A DNA stretch of 64,000 nucleotides from NCBI RefSeq assembly GCF_902459615.1, contig NZ_CABPSA010000003.1:372001-436000 (forward strand). Reading direction: 5' to 3'. The DNA comes from Pandoraea commovens (GTDB lineage Bacteria; Pseudomonadota; Gammaproteobacteria; Burkholderiales; Burkholderiaceae). The notes below the pieces were generated by a model, which was given only the letters and a program-made list of their open reading frames with translations, was not told the origin of the DNA and did no database searches. Both the position numbers and the translations under genes were made by a program. Shown here piece by piece: positions 36,347-46,413 of the stretch (its first letter is position 1; each line of letters opens with the position of its first letter).

Positions 36347-38152
36347 TTATTTGTCTTCGACTTGCAAAATGGCAAGGAACGCTTCCTGGGGAATTTCAAC
36401 GCTCCCCACCTGCTTCATGCGCTTCTTACCTTCCTTCTGTTTCTCGAGCAGCTTCTTCTTACGCGAGATGTCGCCACCATAGCACTTCGCCAACACGTTC
36501 TTACGCAGTGCCTTGATGTTTTCCCGCGCGATGATGTTCGCACCGATGGCCGCCTGAATCGCCACATCGTACATCTGACGCGGAATGATTTCGCGCATCT
36601 TCGACGCGACTTGCGCACCACGACGACGGCTCTCCGAGCGGTGGACGATGATCGACAATGCGTCGACCTTGTCGTTGTTGATCAGCATGTCGACCTTGAC
36701 CACGTCCGACGCGCGATATTCCTTGAACTCGTAATCCATCGACGCGTAACCGCGCGATACCGACTTCAGACGGTCGAAGAAATCGAGCACGATTTCAGCC
36801 ATCGGAATTTCATAAATCAGACGCACCTGGCGGCCGTGGTACTGCATGTCGATCTGCACGCCGCGCTTTTGCTGGCACAGCGTGACGACCGAACCGACGT
36901 ACTCCTGCGGCATGTACAGATTCACGGTGACGATCGGCTCGCGAACTTCCTCGATGCGGCCCGGGTCCGGCATCTTCGCCGGGTTTTCCACCGAGACGAC
37001 CGTGCCGTCGCGCTCCGTCACCTCATAAATCACGGTCGGCGCCGTGGTGATGAGGTCCATGTCGAATTCGCGTTCCAGACGCTCCTGCACGATTTCCATG
37101 TGCAGCAGGCCCAGGAAGCCGCAACGGAAACCGAAGCCCAGTGCCTGGGAAACTTCCGGTTCGTATTGCAGCGAGGCGTCGTTGAGCTTGAGCTTTTCGA
37201 GCGAGTCGCGCAGGGCATCGTACTGATTGGCTTCGACCGGATAGAGACCGGCGAACACCTGCGGCTTCACTTCCTTGAAGCCCGGCAGCGGTGCGTCGGC
37301 CGGCTTGGTCGTGGTCGTCACGGCGTGAGTGACGGTATCGCCCACCTTCGCCGCGTTCAGTTCCTTGATACCCGAGATGATGAAGCCCACCTGACCGGCA
37401 GACAGCGACGCGAGTTGCTTGGACTTCGGCGTGAACACGCCCACCTGTTCCACCAGATAGCTGGAGCCCGTGGCCATCAGGTGAATCTTTTCCTTCGGCT
37501 TGAGCGTGCCGTTGACCACGCGCACCAGCATGACCACACCGACGTAACTATCGAACCACGAGTCGATGATCAGGGCTTGCAGCGGCGCGTTGGCGTCGCC
37601 CTTGGGCGGCGGCACCTTGGCGATCAGCGCTTCGAGCACGTCTTCCACGCCCAGACCGGTTTTGGCCGAACAGCGCACGGCGTCGGTCGCTTCGATGCCG
37701 ATAACGTCTTCGATCTCCTGGATCGCGTTTTCCGGCTCGGCCGACGGCAGATCGATCTTGTTGAGCACCGGCACGACTTCCACGCCCAGCTCGATCGCGG
37801 TGTAGCAGTTCGCAACGGTCTGCGCTTCCACGCCCTGCGAGGCGTCGACGACGAGCAGCGCGCCTTCGCAAGCGGACAGCGAACGGCTCACTTCGTACGA
37901 GAAGTCGACGTGTCCCGGCGTATCGATCAGGTTGAGGTTGTAGACCTTGCCGTCGCGTGCCTTGTATTGCAGCGCGGCGGTCTGTGCCTTGATGGTGATG
38001 CCCCGCTCGCGCTCGAGATCCATCGAGTCGAGGACGCGAGATTCCATTTCACGATCGGACAAACCGCCGCTCAGCTGGATGATGCGATCGGCCAGGGTCG
38101 ATTTCCCGTGGTCGATGTGGGCGATGATCGAAAAATTGCGAATATGGTCCAT
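36347..38152 (-). CDS. lepA: Elongation factor 4 (ribosomal back-translocase)
   Basis: A 601-residue translational GTPase related to EF-G that acts on stalled or early ribosomes and affects 30S assembly. G1 is [13 protein letters not shown] near residues 11-23, G2 lies in [12 protein letters not shown]3 is [12 protein letters not shown] and G4 is NKID. The LepA-specific C-terminal domain includes [27 protein letters not shown]. It is the expected length. It lies upstream of lepB with an 18-base gap. The 207 bases upstream of it separate it from the glutaredoxin-like gene and probably hold its promoter. Confidence 0.99.
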   Translation of the reverse strand: MDHIRNFSIIAHIDHGKSTLADRIIQLSGGLSDREMESRVLDSMDLERERGITIKAQTAALQYKARDGKVYNLNLIDTPGHVDFSYEVSRSLSACEGALLVVDASQGVEAQTVANCYTAIELGVEVVPVLNKIDLPSAEPENAIQEIEDVIGIEATDAVRCSAKTGLGVEDVLEALIAKVPPPKGDANAPLQALIIDSWFDSYVGVVMLVRVVNGTLKPKEKIHLMATGSSYLVEQVGVFTPKSKQLASLSAGQVGFIISGIKELNAAKVGDTVTHAVTTTTKPADAPLPGFKEVKPQVFAGLYPVEANQYDALRDSLEKLKLNDASLQYEPEVSQALGFGFRCGFLGLLHMEIVQERLEREFDMDLITTAPTVIYEVTERDGTVVSVENPAKMPDPGRIEEVREPIVTVNLYMPQEYVGSVVTLCQQKRGVQIDMQYHGRQVRLIYEIPMAEIVLDFFDRLKSVSRGYASMDYEFKEYRASDVVKVDMLINNDKVDALSIIVHRSESRRRGAQVASKMREIIPRQMYDVAIQAAIGANIIARENIKALRKNVLAKCYGGDISRKKKLLEKQKEGKKRMKQVGSVEIPQEAFLAILQVEDK

Positions 38153-38360
38153 GAGGCGGGGCTATAGAAAAGTCGGTGCCATCGGATTCGGCTCGGCAGC
38201 GACTTTCGAGAGAATCGGCAAACACGACATTTTAGCCGAAAGCGCACCGATTCCGTCCGGAATCGAAGGCATCGCAGCCGTATAGCCGAAATAAGTGGGA
38301 TTCAGTGGAAATGATGGTCTGGTGCTGGTTTCGTTCTGGGCATCCGGGCCGGACGAAGCG

Positions 38361-38606
38361 TCAGCCCCGGGGAAAAACAGTGGCGACAGCGTCGACGTCG
38401 AAACGATACCGGCACAGCTCACGCTCGCCCAGAGCAAGCACCGGCACGATCTCGTCGTACTTCGCTTCGAGCACCGGATCGCTGTCGACGTCGATCACCG
38501 TGACCGAGAAATCCCACGCCGGACGCATCGCTTCGAGCGCCGCAAGCATGTCATCGCACAGATGACACCACTTGCGGCCATAGAGCGTGAGCGCCGGCGC
38601 GGTCAT
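38361..38606 (-). CDS. Glutaredoxin-like small thioredoxin-fold protein
   Basis: An 81-residue glutaredoxin-like protein (DUF836 type). It has an N-terminal CxxC redox site, Cys14-His-Leu-Cys17, in LTLYGRKWCHLCDDML. A beta strand with IDVDSDPVLEAKY and the cis-proline segment IVPVLAL complete the fold. It begins 8 bases after the mucD stop, so it is the last gene of the rpoE-rseA-rseB-mucD unit. This position, seen also in related genera as far as I recall, suggests a redox role linked to envelope stress (inference). Its partner is unknown. Confidence 0.88.
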   Translation of the reverse strand: MTAPALTLYGRKWCHLCDDMLAALEAMRPAWDFSVTVIDVDSDPVLEAKYDEIVPVLALGERELCRYRFDVDAVATVFPRG

Positions 38607-38614
38607 GGGCTGGA

Positions 38615-40126
38615 TTACTTGTTGCCCGGCGCACGCGGGCGCAGCGGCACGAACTGCGTTGCATCGCCACGGCGCACCAGGATCGGCACCAGACGCTTCG
38701 GATCGAGCGCCTTCACCACGTCCTCGAACTGCTTGGCGTTGGCGATATCGGCATCGCCCACGCGCAGAATGATGTCACCCTGCTGGAGCCCCGCACGGCC
38801 CGCCGGGCCTTCCGCCAGTTCGACCTGCACGCCGCCACGCAGCTTCAAATCCTTCTTCTGCGCTTCGGTCAAATCGGAGACGACCAGACCCAACGCGTTC
38901 GGATGCGGCGCTTCGGCACTGCCGCCCTGGGCCTTCGATGCCTTGGGCGTATCGGTATCCGCCTCGGCAATCGTGATCTTCAGATCCTGATTCTTGCCCT
39001 TGCGCAGGACTTGCAGCGTTGCGCTCGAACCCGGCTTGGTCTCGCCGACCATGCGCGGCAGGTCCGTTGCGTGATCGACCGGACGGCCTTCGAACTTCAT
39101 GATGATGTCACCCGGCTGCACGCCCGCCTTCTCGGCAGGGCTACCCGGCTCGATGCTGCGCACCAGTGCACCCTGAGCACGCGGCAAGCCCAGCGAATCG
39201 GCCACGTCCTTGCTCACTTCGCTGATCGCCACGCCGATACGGCCGCGCACGACCTTGCCCGTCTTCTTGAGCTGATCGACCACGCGCATCACTTCGTCGA
39301 TCGGAATCGCGAACGAAATGCCCATGAAACCGCCGGTCTGGCTGTAGATCATTGAGTTGATGCCCACGACCTCGCCACGCATATTGATGAGCGGGCCGCC
39401 GGAGTTGCCCGGGTTCACGGCCACATCCGTCTGGATGAACGGCAGGTAATCGCCCGTGTCACGACCCTTAGCCGACACGATGCCCGCCGTTACCGTATTT
39501 TCGAGACCGAATGGCGATCCGATCGCCACCACCCACTCGCCCACGCGCAGCTTGTTCGAGTCGCCGACAGGCACCGTCGGCAGATCCTTGGCCTCCACCT
39601 TGACCACCGCGACATCGGTACGCTTGTCCGCGCCGACCAGTTTCGCCTTGAACTCGCGCTTGTCGGTCAGGGTGACGTAGATGCTGTCCGCGCCGTCGAC
39701 CACGTGCGCGTTCGTCAGAATGTAGCCGTCGTTCGAGACAATGAAGCCCGAACCCACGCCACTGTTCTGCTCTTCGTCCGGCTGGGGCTGGCCACGCTTC
39801 GGCGTGCCGCCCTTCGGGCCCGGCTGCTGAGGCATGGGCACGCCGAAGAAGCGGCGGAACAACTCGGCCATGTCGTCGTCCATACCGGGCGGCAAGCCAC
39901 GCTGATTGCGGCTAACGCGCTCGGTCGTCCGAATGTTCACGACGGCGGGGCCGACGCGATCGACGAGCTGAGTGAAATCGGGAAGGTTGCTGACAAGCGG
40001 TGCGTTCGACGTCGTCGATCCGCCGCTCGGTGCCGAGGCCGGCGCAGCAAAGGCGGCGGGGGCTCCCGCCAATTGGGCGGCAATGGCGCCGCCGAGGATG
40101 ACACGAAGCAGGAGAGTCTTCTTCAT
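38615..40126 (-). CDS. mucD: Periplasmic serine endoprotease DegP/MucD
   Basis: A 503-residue Do-family protease that degrades misfolded periplasmic proteins. The signal peptide ends near residue 28 (AAFAA). The trypsin-like domain has His141 (LTNAHVVDG), Asp171 (RTDVAVVKV) and Ser242 (NPGNSGGPL). Two PDZ domains follow, recognisable by RGRIGVAISEV and GALVRSIEPGSPAEKAGVQPGD in the first, and GVQVELAEGPAGRAGLQQGDIILRVG in the second. A Gly/Pro-rich loop (about 98-120) is inserted before the active-site histidine. I start at MKKTLLLRV, where the signal peptide begins. It follows rseB by 128 bases in the sigma-E unit. Confidence 0.97.
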   Translation of the reverse strand: MKKTLLLRVILGGAIAAQLAGAPAAFAAPASAPSGGSTTSNAPLVSNLPDFTQLVDRVGPAVVNIRTTERVSRNQRGLPPGMDDDMAELFRRFFGVPMPQQPGPKGGTPKRGQPQPDEEQNSGVGSGFIVSNDGYILTNAHVVDGADSIYVTLTDKREFKAKLVGADKRTDVAVVKVEAKDLPTVPVGDSNKLRVGEWVVAIGSPFGLENTVTAGIVSAKGRDTGDYLPFIQTDVAVNPGNSGGPLINMRGEVVGINSMIYSQTGGFMGISFAIPIDEVMRVVDQLKKTGKVVRGRIGVAISEVSKDVADSLGLPRAQGALVRSIEPGSPAEKAGVQPGDIIMKFEGRPVDHATDLPRMVGETKPGSSATLQVLRKGKNQDLKITIAEADTDTPKASKAQGGSAEAPHPNALGLVVSDLTEAQKKDLKLRGGVQVELAEGPAGRAGLQQGDIILRVGDADIANAKQFEDVVKALDPKRLVPILVRRGDATQFVPLRPRAPGNK

Positions 40127-40254
40127 TGGAAGATCGTGGTGCGCGAAAGTCTCGGAATCCCTGAGGGCAGTCCGGCACCCGACGCTGCGTCGCGTCACGT
40201 CTGCCTCGCTGCCCGGACCGCACCGTTACCGGTTGCGGCCCACCCGACAGCCGG

Positions 40255-41310
40255 TCACTTCGCCGGCTGTTTGTACTCGATGCTGGATGCGAACTGTTGC
40301 AGGGTGGCCTGCGGCACTTCGCCGAGCAAGGTCAGCCAGAAGTCGCCATAGCGCTTGATGAGGATGTTCGTCGCTCCGGCGCTACCGTGGCCTTCCTTGC
40401 GCTCACGCGTGGCCGGCTCGATAAACACCGAAAGTCCGGCCATGCCGTCGGAATATACCACCTGCTGGACTTCCAGCGGTTTGCCGTCAGCCGTCGAGCG
40501 CATCGTGCGACGCACTTCCCGCACGGCCTTGAATCCCGGCACCTTCTTGTCGACGTCGATGCTCCAGCCCGCGTCCGACAGACGCGTCGTCGCAATCTGC
40601 GGCTTCACGACATGCCAGCCGTGCGTCGCCTGAATCGCGTGAACGATTCGCGCCTTCTCGCTCGGCACACCGATAGAGATTTGCGAGAACGCCGCCTGCT
40701 CCAGCAGGTGACCTTCGGCATCGAGCGTCTGCGCACGCAGCAACAAGCCCGTATTGCGATCGGCCCACAAGCGATAACCGAAACGGTAATCGTCCTTCGG
40801 CGTGAGCTCGATCACCATGCAGTCGAAGCCCGCCATCCGTTCGTTCGGCAGCAGTTTCGGCGCGTAGTAGTCGAGCACGTCGCGATTGGGCGTCGCAAGC
40901 AATGCGGGGAACGAATCCTTGCTCTCGCGCTTTTCCTGGAAGACGGTCTTCTGCTCGGGAATCAGCGTGTAGACGTCTTCGTTCTGACGAAGAATGCGGC
41001 GCTGACGTCCGTCGAGCGTCTCCAGTTCTTCGTACTCGTTACCTTTCTCGGCGAAGTGACTGATCTTCGACGAACGCATGGTCGAGCCACGCTGATACAC
41101 GAAGGTGCCGATGTAGTTTTGCGTTTGCGCCGCTCGGTGGATCTTGTTGAGCCACGCACTGACTTCGCGCTTCTCGACCAGCGGGTCGGTGGACGCGGAA
41201 GCCTGCGCCCACGCCTGCGTTTGCAGGGTGCTCGCCAGCAGGAATGCAAACAAGAAGAAAGTGCGCCCGAAGGGCGCACGCGGCAAGGATTCGATACTCA
41301 GGCGCTGCAT
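40255..41310 (-). CDS. rseB: Sigma-E regulatory protein RseB/MucB
   Basis: A 351-residue periplasmic protein that binds the RseA anti-sigma factor and shields it from DegS cleavage; lipopolysaccharide or lipoprotein binding releases it. The signal peptide runs to about residue 36 (TQAWAQA). The large LolA-like domain contains QTQNYIGTFVYQRGSTMRSSKISH and LETLDGRQRRILRQNEDVYTLIP. The small domain near the C-terminus shows YSDGMAGLSVFIEP and LGEVPQATLQQFASSIEY. The rseA stop and rseB start abut without a gap (41310/41311), indicating coupled translation. Confidence 0.95.
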   Translation of the reverse strand: MQRLSIESLPRAPFGRTFFLFAFLLASTLQTQAWAQASASTDPLVEKREVSAWLNKIHRAAQTQNYIGTFVYQRGSTMRSSKISHFAEKGNEYEELETLDGRQRRILRQNEDVYTLIPEQKTVFQEKRESKDSFPALLATPNRDVLDYYAPKLLPNERMAGFDCMVIELTPKDDYRFGYRLWADRNTGLLLRAQTLDAEGHLLEQAAFSQISIGVPSEKARIVHAIQATHGWHVVKPQIATTRLSDAGWSIDVDKKVPGFKAVREVRRTMRSTADGKPLEVQQVVYSDGMAGLSVFIEPATRERKEGHGSAGATNILIKRYGDFWLTLLGEVPQATLQQFASSIEYKQPAK

Positions 41311-42000
41311 TTATTCGTCCGCTTGCGCCGAGGCTCGCATGTAAGGGGAAACGCTCTGACCGATCGGGGCCGGCGCGTATTGCTGGTGAGCCGCAAGATA
41401 TTGGTCGAGACGCGCGTCGCGCAGCACGATCACATCGTTCGGCGCACCCGCACCATTGGCGGCCACAGCGGCTTGCGGCTGCTGCGACAGCGCCACACGC
41501 GTGAGGCTGGAACCGCTGGCGACCGGCGCTGCGGTCTGGGCGAGCACCTGCGGTTGCGCACCACCTGCCGGATGGTCCTGCAGACGCGGCACCACGACCC
41601 ACGACAGTGCAGCGACTGCAGCGGCGGCGGCGGCCGTCGGCAGGACGCGGCGAACGCGCAGGAAAGGATTGATTCGCGTGACACGCGAGCCGGTGGCTTT
41701 TGCACCCGCAGCTGTCGCTGCCTGAGCATCGGCCAGTGCGGCTGGCGCGAGCAGGTGCGGCTCGGCTTCGAGGCGTGCAGCGAAGGAGGCCATAAAGGCA
41801 GACTCCGAACGCGGCAGCGTCAGTTCATCGGAACGCAGTGCGTCCCCGATCAGATGGTAGTCGTCCCACAGAGGCCGGCCCGAGGTGTCAGCCTCGTCCA
41901 GCAGGGCGGCCAGTTCGTCCGGATCGAATTCCCCGTCCATCAACGCGGAAATCCGCTCGGCTTGCAGCCCCCGCTGCGTTTGTACCGTCGCTGATCCCAT
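41311..42000 (-). CDS. rseA: Anti-sigma-E factor RseA/MucA
   Basis: A 229-residue single-pass inner-membrane protein that holds RpoE inactive. The N-terminal cytoplasmic anti-sigma domain (about 10-85) shows ERISALMDGEFDPDELAALL and the conserved WDDYHLIGDALRSD. The transmembrane helix is at about 119-138 (LPTAAAAAAVAALSWVVVP). The periplasmic part, which binds RseB, is Ala/Gln-rich and less conserved. The ATG is preceded by GGGGGATATC. It lies 38 bases after rpoE and directly upstream of rseB. Confidence 0.95.
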   Translation of the reverse strand: MGSATVQTQRGLQAERISALMDGEFDPDELAALLDEADTSGRPLWDDYHLIGDALRSDELTLPRSESAFMASFAARLEAEPHLLAPAALADAQAATAAGAKATGSRVTRINPFLRVRRVLPTAAAAAAVAALSWVVVPRLQDHPAGGAQPQVLAQTAAPVASGSSLTRVALSQQPQAAVAANGAGAPNDVIVLRDARLDQYLAAHQQYAPAPIGQSVSPYMRASAQADE

Positions 42001-42038
42001 GATATCCCCCAACGAAAATAACTTTCCCGGCGGCGCGC

Positions 42039-42638
42039 TCACCAGCGCTTACCGTCAGGCGTGTCCAGCAGCGGCCTGAGCCGGCTGGCAATCGCTTCAC
42101 GCGCCCGGAAAATTCGCGAACGGACCGTTCCGATCGGGCACCCCATGGCTTCGGCGATCTCTTCGTAGCTCAACCCTTCGATTTCTCGCAGGGTAATTGC
42201 CGTTCGAAGTTCATCGGGCAAAGCCTCCATCGCTGTGTTGACCGTTTGAGCAATCTGCTTGCTCATCAGCATCGACTCAGGCGTGTTGATATCCCTTAGT
42301 TGATCGGCCTCGGCAAAAGTTTCAGCTTCTTCAGCGTTCGCTTCAGTCGAAGTCGGTGCACGACGTCCCTGGGTCGCCAGGTGGTTTTTCGCCGTGTTGA
42401 CAGCAATACGATACAACCAGGTATAGAACGCCGACTCGCCGCGAAACTGCGGCAAGGCGCGGTAGGCCTTGATAAAGGCCTCCTGCGTCACATCCTCGAC
42501 CTCGGCGGCGTCGCGCACGAGCCGCGATACGAGGCGGATGATCTTGCGGTGATATTTCGCGACCAACAGCTCGAAGGCGGCTTTGTCGCCTTTCTGCACG
42601 CGCTCGACGAGCGCCTGGTCGATTTCTCGTTCACTCAC
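42039..42638 (-). CDS. rpoE: RNA polymerase sigma-E factor
   Basis: A 199-residue extracytoplasmic-function sigma factor controlling the envelope stress response. Region 2 contains YHRKIIRLVSRLVRDAAEVEDVTQEAFIKAYRAL in family order, and region 4 contains LSYEEIAEAMGCPIGTVRSRIFRARE for -35 recognition. The start is GTG (VSEREIDQALVERVQKGD), which matches the N-terminus and length of known RpoE proteins; a longer open frame upstream has no similarity. It heads rpoE-rseA-rseB-mucD-glutaredoxin. The gene lies 166 bases after fabF, and a hairpin falls between them. Confidence 0.97.
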   Translation of the reverse strand: MSEREIDQALVERVQKGDKAAFELLVAKYHRKIIRLVSRLVRDAAEVEDVTQEAFIKAYRALPQFRGESAFYTWLYRIAVNTAKNHLATQGRRAPTSTEANAEEAETFAEADQLRDINTPESMLMSKQIAQTVNTAMEALPDELRTAITLREIEGLSYEEIAEAMGCPIGTVRSRIFRAREAIASRLRPLLDTPDGKRW

Positions 42639-42777
42639 CTGATATGGATCCGTATTTTCTCTGGCTGCCGGGCCCGAACGGGCCCAATTGCACCGTGGCA
42701 GCACTGACCACCACGGCTGGAAGTGTCTTTGACGCCGCACGCCCGGGCACACTCACCGGAGCGTGGGTCAGCGGGAC

Positions 42778-42798
42778 GGGACGCCTGCGGGGCGTCCC
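42778..42798. terminator. Hairpin between fabF and rpoE
   Basis: A perfect 8-base stem (GGGACGCC/GGCGTCCC) with a 5-base loop lies 6 bases after the fabF stop. There is no U-tract, so it is at most a weak terminator or a 3'-end protector. Confidence 0.45.
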
Positions 42799-42804
42799 GC
42801 GAAC

Positions 42805-44043
42805 TTAGACTCGCTGGAAGACCAGCGTGCCGTTAGTCCCGCCAAATCCGAAAGAGTTCTTCAACGCGACATCAATTTTCATGTCACGGGCCGTATTTGC
42901 GCAGTAGTCGAGGTCGCAAGCCGGATCCTGATTGAAGATGTTGATCGTCGGCGGCGACTTCTGGTGATGAACGGCCAACACGGTGAACACCGACTCCAGG
43001 CCGCCTGCACCGCCCAACAAGTGGCCGGTCATCGACTTGGTCGAATTCATCACCACGTTCTTGGCCGCATCGCCCATCAGGCGCTTGACCGCGACCGTCT
43101 CCGCGATATCGCCCAACGGCGTCGACGTGCCGTGCGCATTCACGTAGTTCACCGTGTCGGCGTTCAGGCCAGCGTCGCGCAACGCGTTCGTCATGGCACG
43201 CAGCGCGCCGTCGCCGTCTTCACACGGTGCGGTCATGTGATACGCGTCGGCGCTCATGCCGAAGCCTGTGAGTTCGGCGTAGATCTTGGCGCCGCGCGCC
43301 TTGGCGTGCTCGTACTCTTCGACCATCATCACGCCAGCGCCTTCGCCCAGCACGAAGCCGTCGCGATCCTTGTCCCACGGACGGCTGGCCGTCGCCGGGT
43401 CGTCGTTACGCGTGGACAGTGCGGTCATCGCAGCGAAACCGCCGATACCCAGCGGCGACACCGTCGATTCGGCCCCGCCGGCGAGCACGGCATCCGCGTC
43501 GCCATACTGAATCATGCGAGCGGCCTGACCGATACAGTGCAGACCGGTCGTGCAAGCCGTGACGATGGCAAGGTTCGGGCCCTTCAGGCCGTACTTGATC
43601 GACAGATGGCCGGAGATCATGTTGATGATCGAGCCCGGCACGAAGAAGGGAGAAATCTTGCGCGGACCGCCCTTGATCAGATCGTCATGCGTATCCTCGA
43701 TCATCGGCAGACCACCGATCCCGGAGCCAACCAGCACGCCCACGCGCTCTGCGTTCTCTGCGGTGATTTGCAGGCCGCTATCCTCAAACGCCTGAATGCC
43801 GGCTGCCAGACCGAAATGGATAAACGTATCCATACGGCGGGCTTCCTTGGCCGACAGATACTTCTCTGTCTCGAAGTTTTTGACTTCGCCTGCGAAGCGA
43901 ACTTTGAACTCGCTCGCATCGAACTTCGTGATGTTGGCGATGCCCGAACGGCCCGCGACCAGATTTTCCCAACCTTCGGCAACAGTGTTGCCGACCGGCG
44001 AGATCAGGCCCAGACCGGTAATGACGACGCGACGACGACTCAC
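42805..44043 (-). CDS. fabF: 3-oxoacyl-[acyl-carrier-protein] synthase II
   Basis: A 412-residue elongating ketosynthase (KAS II) of type II fatty-acid synthesis, which extends acyl-ACP with malonyl-ACP and is needed for cis-vaccenate. The catalytic triad is Cys164 ([12 protein letters not shown]), His304 ([12 protein letters not shown]) and His341 ([13 protein letters not shown]). I use the GTG start ([12 protein letters not shown]) because GGGGAG lies just upstream and the length matches FabF from other species; the open frame extends 18 codons further. It follows acpP by 142 bases in the fab operon. Confidence 0.98.
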   Translation of the reverse strand: MSRRRVVITGLGLISPVGNTVAEGWENLVAGRSGIANITKFDASEFKVRFAGEVKNFETEKYLSAKEARRMDTFIHFGLAAGIQAFEDSGLQITAENAERVGVLVGSGIGGLPMIEDTHDDLIKGGPRKISPFFVPGSIINMISGHLSIKYGLKGPNLAIVTACTTGLHCIGQAARMIQYGDADAVLAGGAESTVSPLGIGGFAAMTALSTRNDDPATASRPWDKDRDGFVLGEGAGVMMVEEYEHAKARGAKIYAELTGFGMSADAYHMTAPCEDGDGALRAMTNALRDAGLNADTVNYVNAHGTSTPLGDIAETVAVKRLMGDAAKNVVMNSTKSMTGHLLGGAGGLESVFTVLAVHHQKSPPTINIFNQDPACDLDYCANTARDMKIDVALKNSFGFGGTNGTLVFQRV

Positions 44044-44185
44044 GATACTCCCCTTCTTCTGCTGGGTCATACAAAACAAAAGCCACAGAGGCGACAAGGT
44101 CCGACCCTGCGCTCCCTGCGGCTGACAGGCACGCCCGACGCCAGGAGCCGGTCGGCATCCCGGCCAATCAGGCTATCCGTACGAA

Positions 44186-44425
44186 TTACGCCTTCTTCTG
44201 CGACGAGGCGAAATCGATAGCTTGTTGCACGGTGGTGATCTTTTCTGCTTCTTCGTCCGGGATCTCGATCTCGAACTCTTCTTCCAGGGCCATCACCAGC
44301 TCAACCGTATCGAGCGAGTCAGCGCCGAGATCGTTCACGAAGCTGGATTCGTTCTTAATGTCGGCTTCCGCGACGCCAAGTTGTTCGGCGACGATCTTCT
44401 TGACGCGTTGCTCAATGTTATCCAT
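44186..44425 (-). CDS. acpP: Acyl carrier protein
   Basis: A 79-residue acidic four-helix carrier protein of fatty-acid synthesis. The phosphopantetheine site is Ser37 in [20 protein letters not shown], the canonical ACP motif, and the size is exactly typical. It lies between fabG (136-base gap) and fabF (142-base gap), the classic order. AcpS, encoded in the same block, charges it. Its DSLD sequence differs from the DSIK of the two polyketide synthase carrier domains in this window. Confidence 0.99.
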   Translation of the reverse strand: MDNIEQRVKKIVAEQLGVAEADIKNESSFVNDLGADSLDTVELVMALEEEFEIEIPDEEAEKITTVQQAIDFASSQKKA

Positions 44426-44561
44426 TCAAACCCTCCGGGGTAGTTAGTTCAGACAAGTGCGCGCATTTTAACAGGTTTGCCAAGCAAAGTTAGCATGCGC
44501 CAAATAATGTTCAATGTCGCGCAAAATCATGCAATCTCACCGCAATTTGCGCACATCTTCC

Positions 44562-45311
44562 TTAATTCATGAACATGCCGCCGTTCACGTGAAGCGTAGT
44601 GCCGGTGATGTAACCTGCCTGCGGAGACGCGAGGAACGCCACCGCATTGGCGATATCTTCCGGCGCGCCCAGACGGCCCAGCGGAATGCGTGCCTTGAGC
44701 GCTTCGTGCTGTGCTTCACCCAGCGCCTTGGTCATATCGGTGTCGATAAAACCGGGGGCCACACAGTTGACCGTGATGTTTCGGCTGCCGATCTCAGCGG
44801 CCAACGAGCGCGACATGCCCGACACGCCCGCCTTCGCGGCAGCGTAGTTGGCCTGCCCCGGGTTGCCTGCGGAACCGACGACCGACGTCACATTGATGAT
44901 CCGGCCGCTACGCGCCTTCATCATCGGCTTAATGACAGCGCGCGACAGACGGAAGATCGCCTTGAGGTTCGTGTCGATCACATCATCCCACTCGTCGTCC
45001 TTCATACGCATCGCAAGGTTATCGCGGGTGATACCGGCGTTATTGACGAGGATGTCGAGTTTGCCATGTTGCTTGAGGATGTCGTCCAGCGCTGCGGCCA
45101 CGCCTTCGGCGTCGGTCACATTCAGGACAATGCCCTTGCCCGCGACACCGGCTTCTGCGAAATACGCATCGATGCCTTGCGCTCCGGCTTCGCTGGTGGC
45201 GGTACCCACGACCGTCGCACCCTGGCGAGCCAGTTCGAGGGCGATGGCACGACCGATGCCGCGCGAGGCGCCGGTCACCAGCGCCACGAGGTTTTCGAGT
45301 TGCTTGCTCAT
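44562..45311 (-). CDS. fabG: 3-oxoacyl-[acyl-carrier-protein] reductase
   Basis: A 249-residue NADPH-dependent short-chain reductase that performs the first reduction of each fatty-acid elongation cycle. The Rossmann cofactor loop is TGASRGIG (13-20), NNAG lies near 90-93, and the catalytic residues are Ser143, Tyr156 and Lys160 (VTSVVGSAGNPGQANYAAAK). The C-terminus GYITGTTLHVNGGMFMN is typical of FabG. It begins 24 bases after the fabD stop. Confidence 0.98.
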   Translation of the reverse strand: MSKQLENLVALVTGASRGIGRAIALELARQGATVVGTATSEAGAQGIDAYFAEAGVAGKGIVLNVTDAEGVAAALDDILKQHGKLDILVNNAGITRDNLAMRMKDDEWDDVIDTNLKAIFRLSRAVIKPMMKARSGRIINVTSVVGSAGNPGQANYAAAKAGVSGMSRSLAAEIGSRNITVNCVAPGFIDTDMTKALGEAQHEALKARIPLGRLGAPEDIANAVAFLASPQAGYITGTTLHVNGGMFMN

Positions 45312-45335
45312 GAAAGAATTACCCTTGCCTATGGC

Positions 45336-46265
45336 TTACGAGAGTTGGGCGCGCACGTCGGCCAGCGAGGCCGGATCGGTGATTGCCAAACCCGTGAGAT
45401 TGCCGTCGATGCGCTTGGTCAGGCCGGTCAGCACCTTGCCCGGACCGCACTCGACCACTTGCGTCACGCCTTGCGCGGCGAGCCACTTCACCGATTCGAC
45501 CCAGCGCACCGGGGCGGCCGCCTGACGCACCAGCGCGTCCTTGATGCGAGCCACGTCGGTTTCGACCGCCACATCCACGTTATTGACGAGCGGGACCTGC
45601 GGCGCGTTAAACGTCACGCTCGCCAGATACTCGCGCAGACGATCCGACGCAGGCTTGAGCAGCGACGAATGGAACGGTGCGGACACCGGCAGCACGAGCG
45701 CGCGCTTGGCACCCGCAGCCTTAGCCAGCTCGCAGGCCTTCTCGACGCCCGCCTTAGCACCGGCGATCACGACTTGCGCCGGGGCGTTGAAGTTGACGGC
45801 CTCGACCACGCCCGCCGCCGACGCATCAGCGCAGACGGTGCGAACGGTGTCGTCGTCCAGACCGAGAATCGCCGCCATACCGCCCTGACCGACCGGCACG
45901 GCTTCCTGCATGGCTTGCGCGCGGAAACGCACGAGCGGCACGGCGTCCTTGAATGCGATGACGCCAGCGGCCACCAACGCCGTGTACTCACCCAGGCTGT
46001 GGCCAGCGACGAAAGCCGGCGTTGCGCCACCGTCAGCCAGCCACGCGCGGTACATCGCGTAGGCGGCGGTGAGCATCACCGGCTGTGTGTTGGTCGTGAG
46101 GTTCAGTTCTTCGGCGGGGCCAGCGGCGATCAGCTTGGCGATATCCTGCCCGAGAGCGTCCGAAGCTTCGGCAAGCGTTTCGCGCACGACAGCGTTGTCC
46201 GCGAATGCGTCGAGCATGCCCACCGATTGGGATCCTTGTCCCGGGAAAACGAAAGCGAATGTCAT
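45336..46265 (-). CDS. fabD: Malonyl-CoA:ACP transacylase
   Basis: A 309-residue enzyme that loads malonyl groups from coenzyme A onto AcpP. The N-terminus FAFVFPGQGSQSVGML and the nucleophile elbow GHSLGE (Ser90) are diagnostic, with the later active-site histidine in PVSAPFHSSLL. I start at MTFAFVFPG; twelve additional in-frame codons upstream are not conserved. It follows fabH by 148 bases and precedes fabG by 24. Confidence 0.98.
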   Translation of the reverse strand: MTFAFVFPGQGSQSVGMLDAFADNAVVRETLAEASDALGQDIAKLIAAGPAEELNLTTNTQPVMLTAAYAMYRAWLADGGATPAFVAGHSLGEYTALVAAGVIAFKDAVPLVRFRAQAMQEAVPVGQGGMAAILGLDDDTVRTVCADASAAGVVEAVNFNAPAQVVIAGAKAGVEKACELAKAAGAKRALVLPVSAPFHSSLLKPASDRLREYLASVTFNAPQVPLVNNVDVAVETDVARIKDALVRQAAAPVRWVESVKWLAAQGVTQVVECGPGKVLTGLTKRIDGNLTGLAITDPASLADVRAQLS

Positions 46266-46413
46266 AGCGGCTGGTTTTACAGTCAGATTCAGAAACATGG
46301 CGGCGCATCTTAGCGCGCCGCAACGACACGCAAGAGAGCCTTCTCACGCGTTTCGCTTACACCACACTTCACAACGTGCGGCAGGTTCGCGTGGTGCTCC
46401 GGCGCCGGGACGT

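Noticed and set aside
35720-38167. An 815-codon open frame on the plus strand opposite lepB and lepA.
   Set aside because: It spans two well-supported genes on the other strand, has a His/Arg/Leu-rich composition with no recognisable domain, and no ribosome binding site.
42763-46313. Long plus-strand frames of 485 and 599 codons opposite the fab genes.
   Set aside because: Both mirror fabF, acpP, fabG and fabD and have His/Arg-rich low-quality translations; they are shadows of the coding strand.
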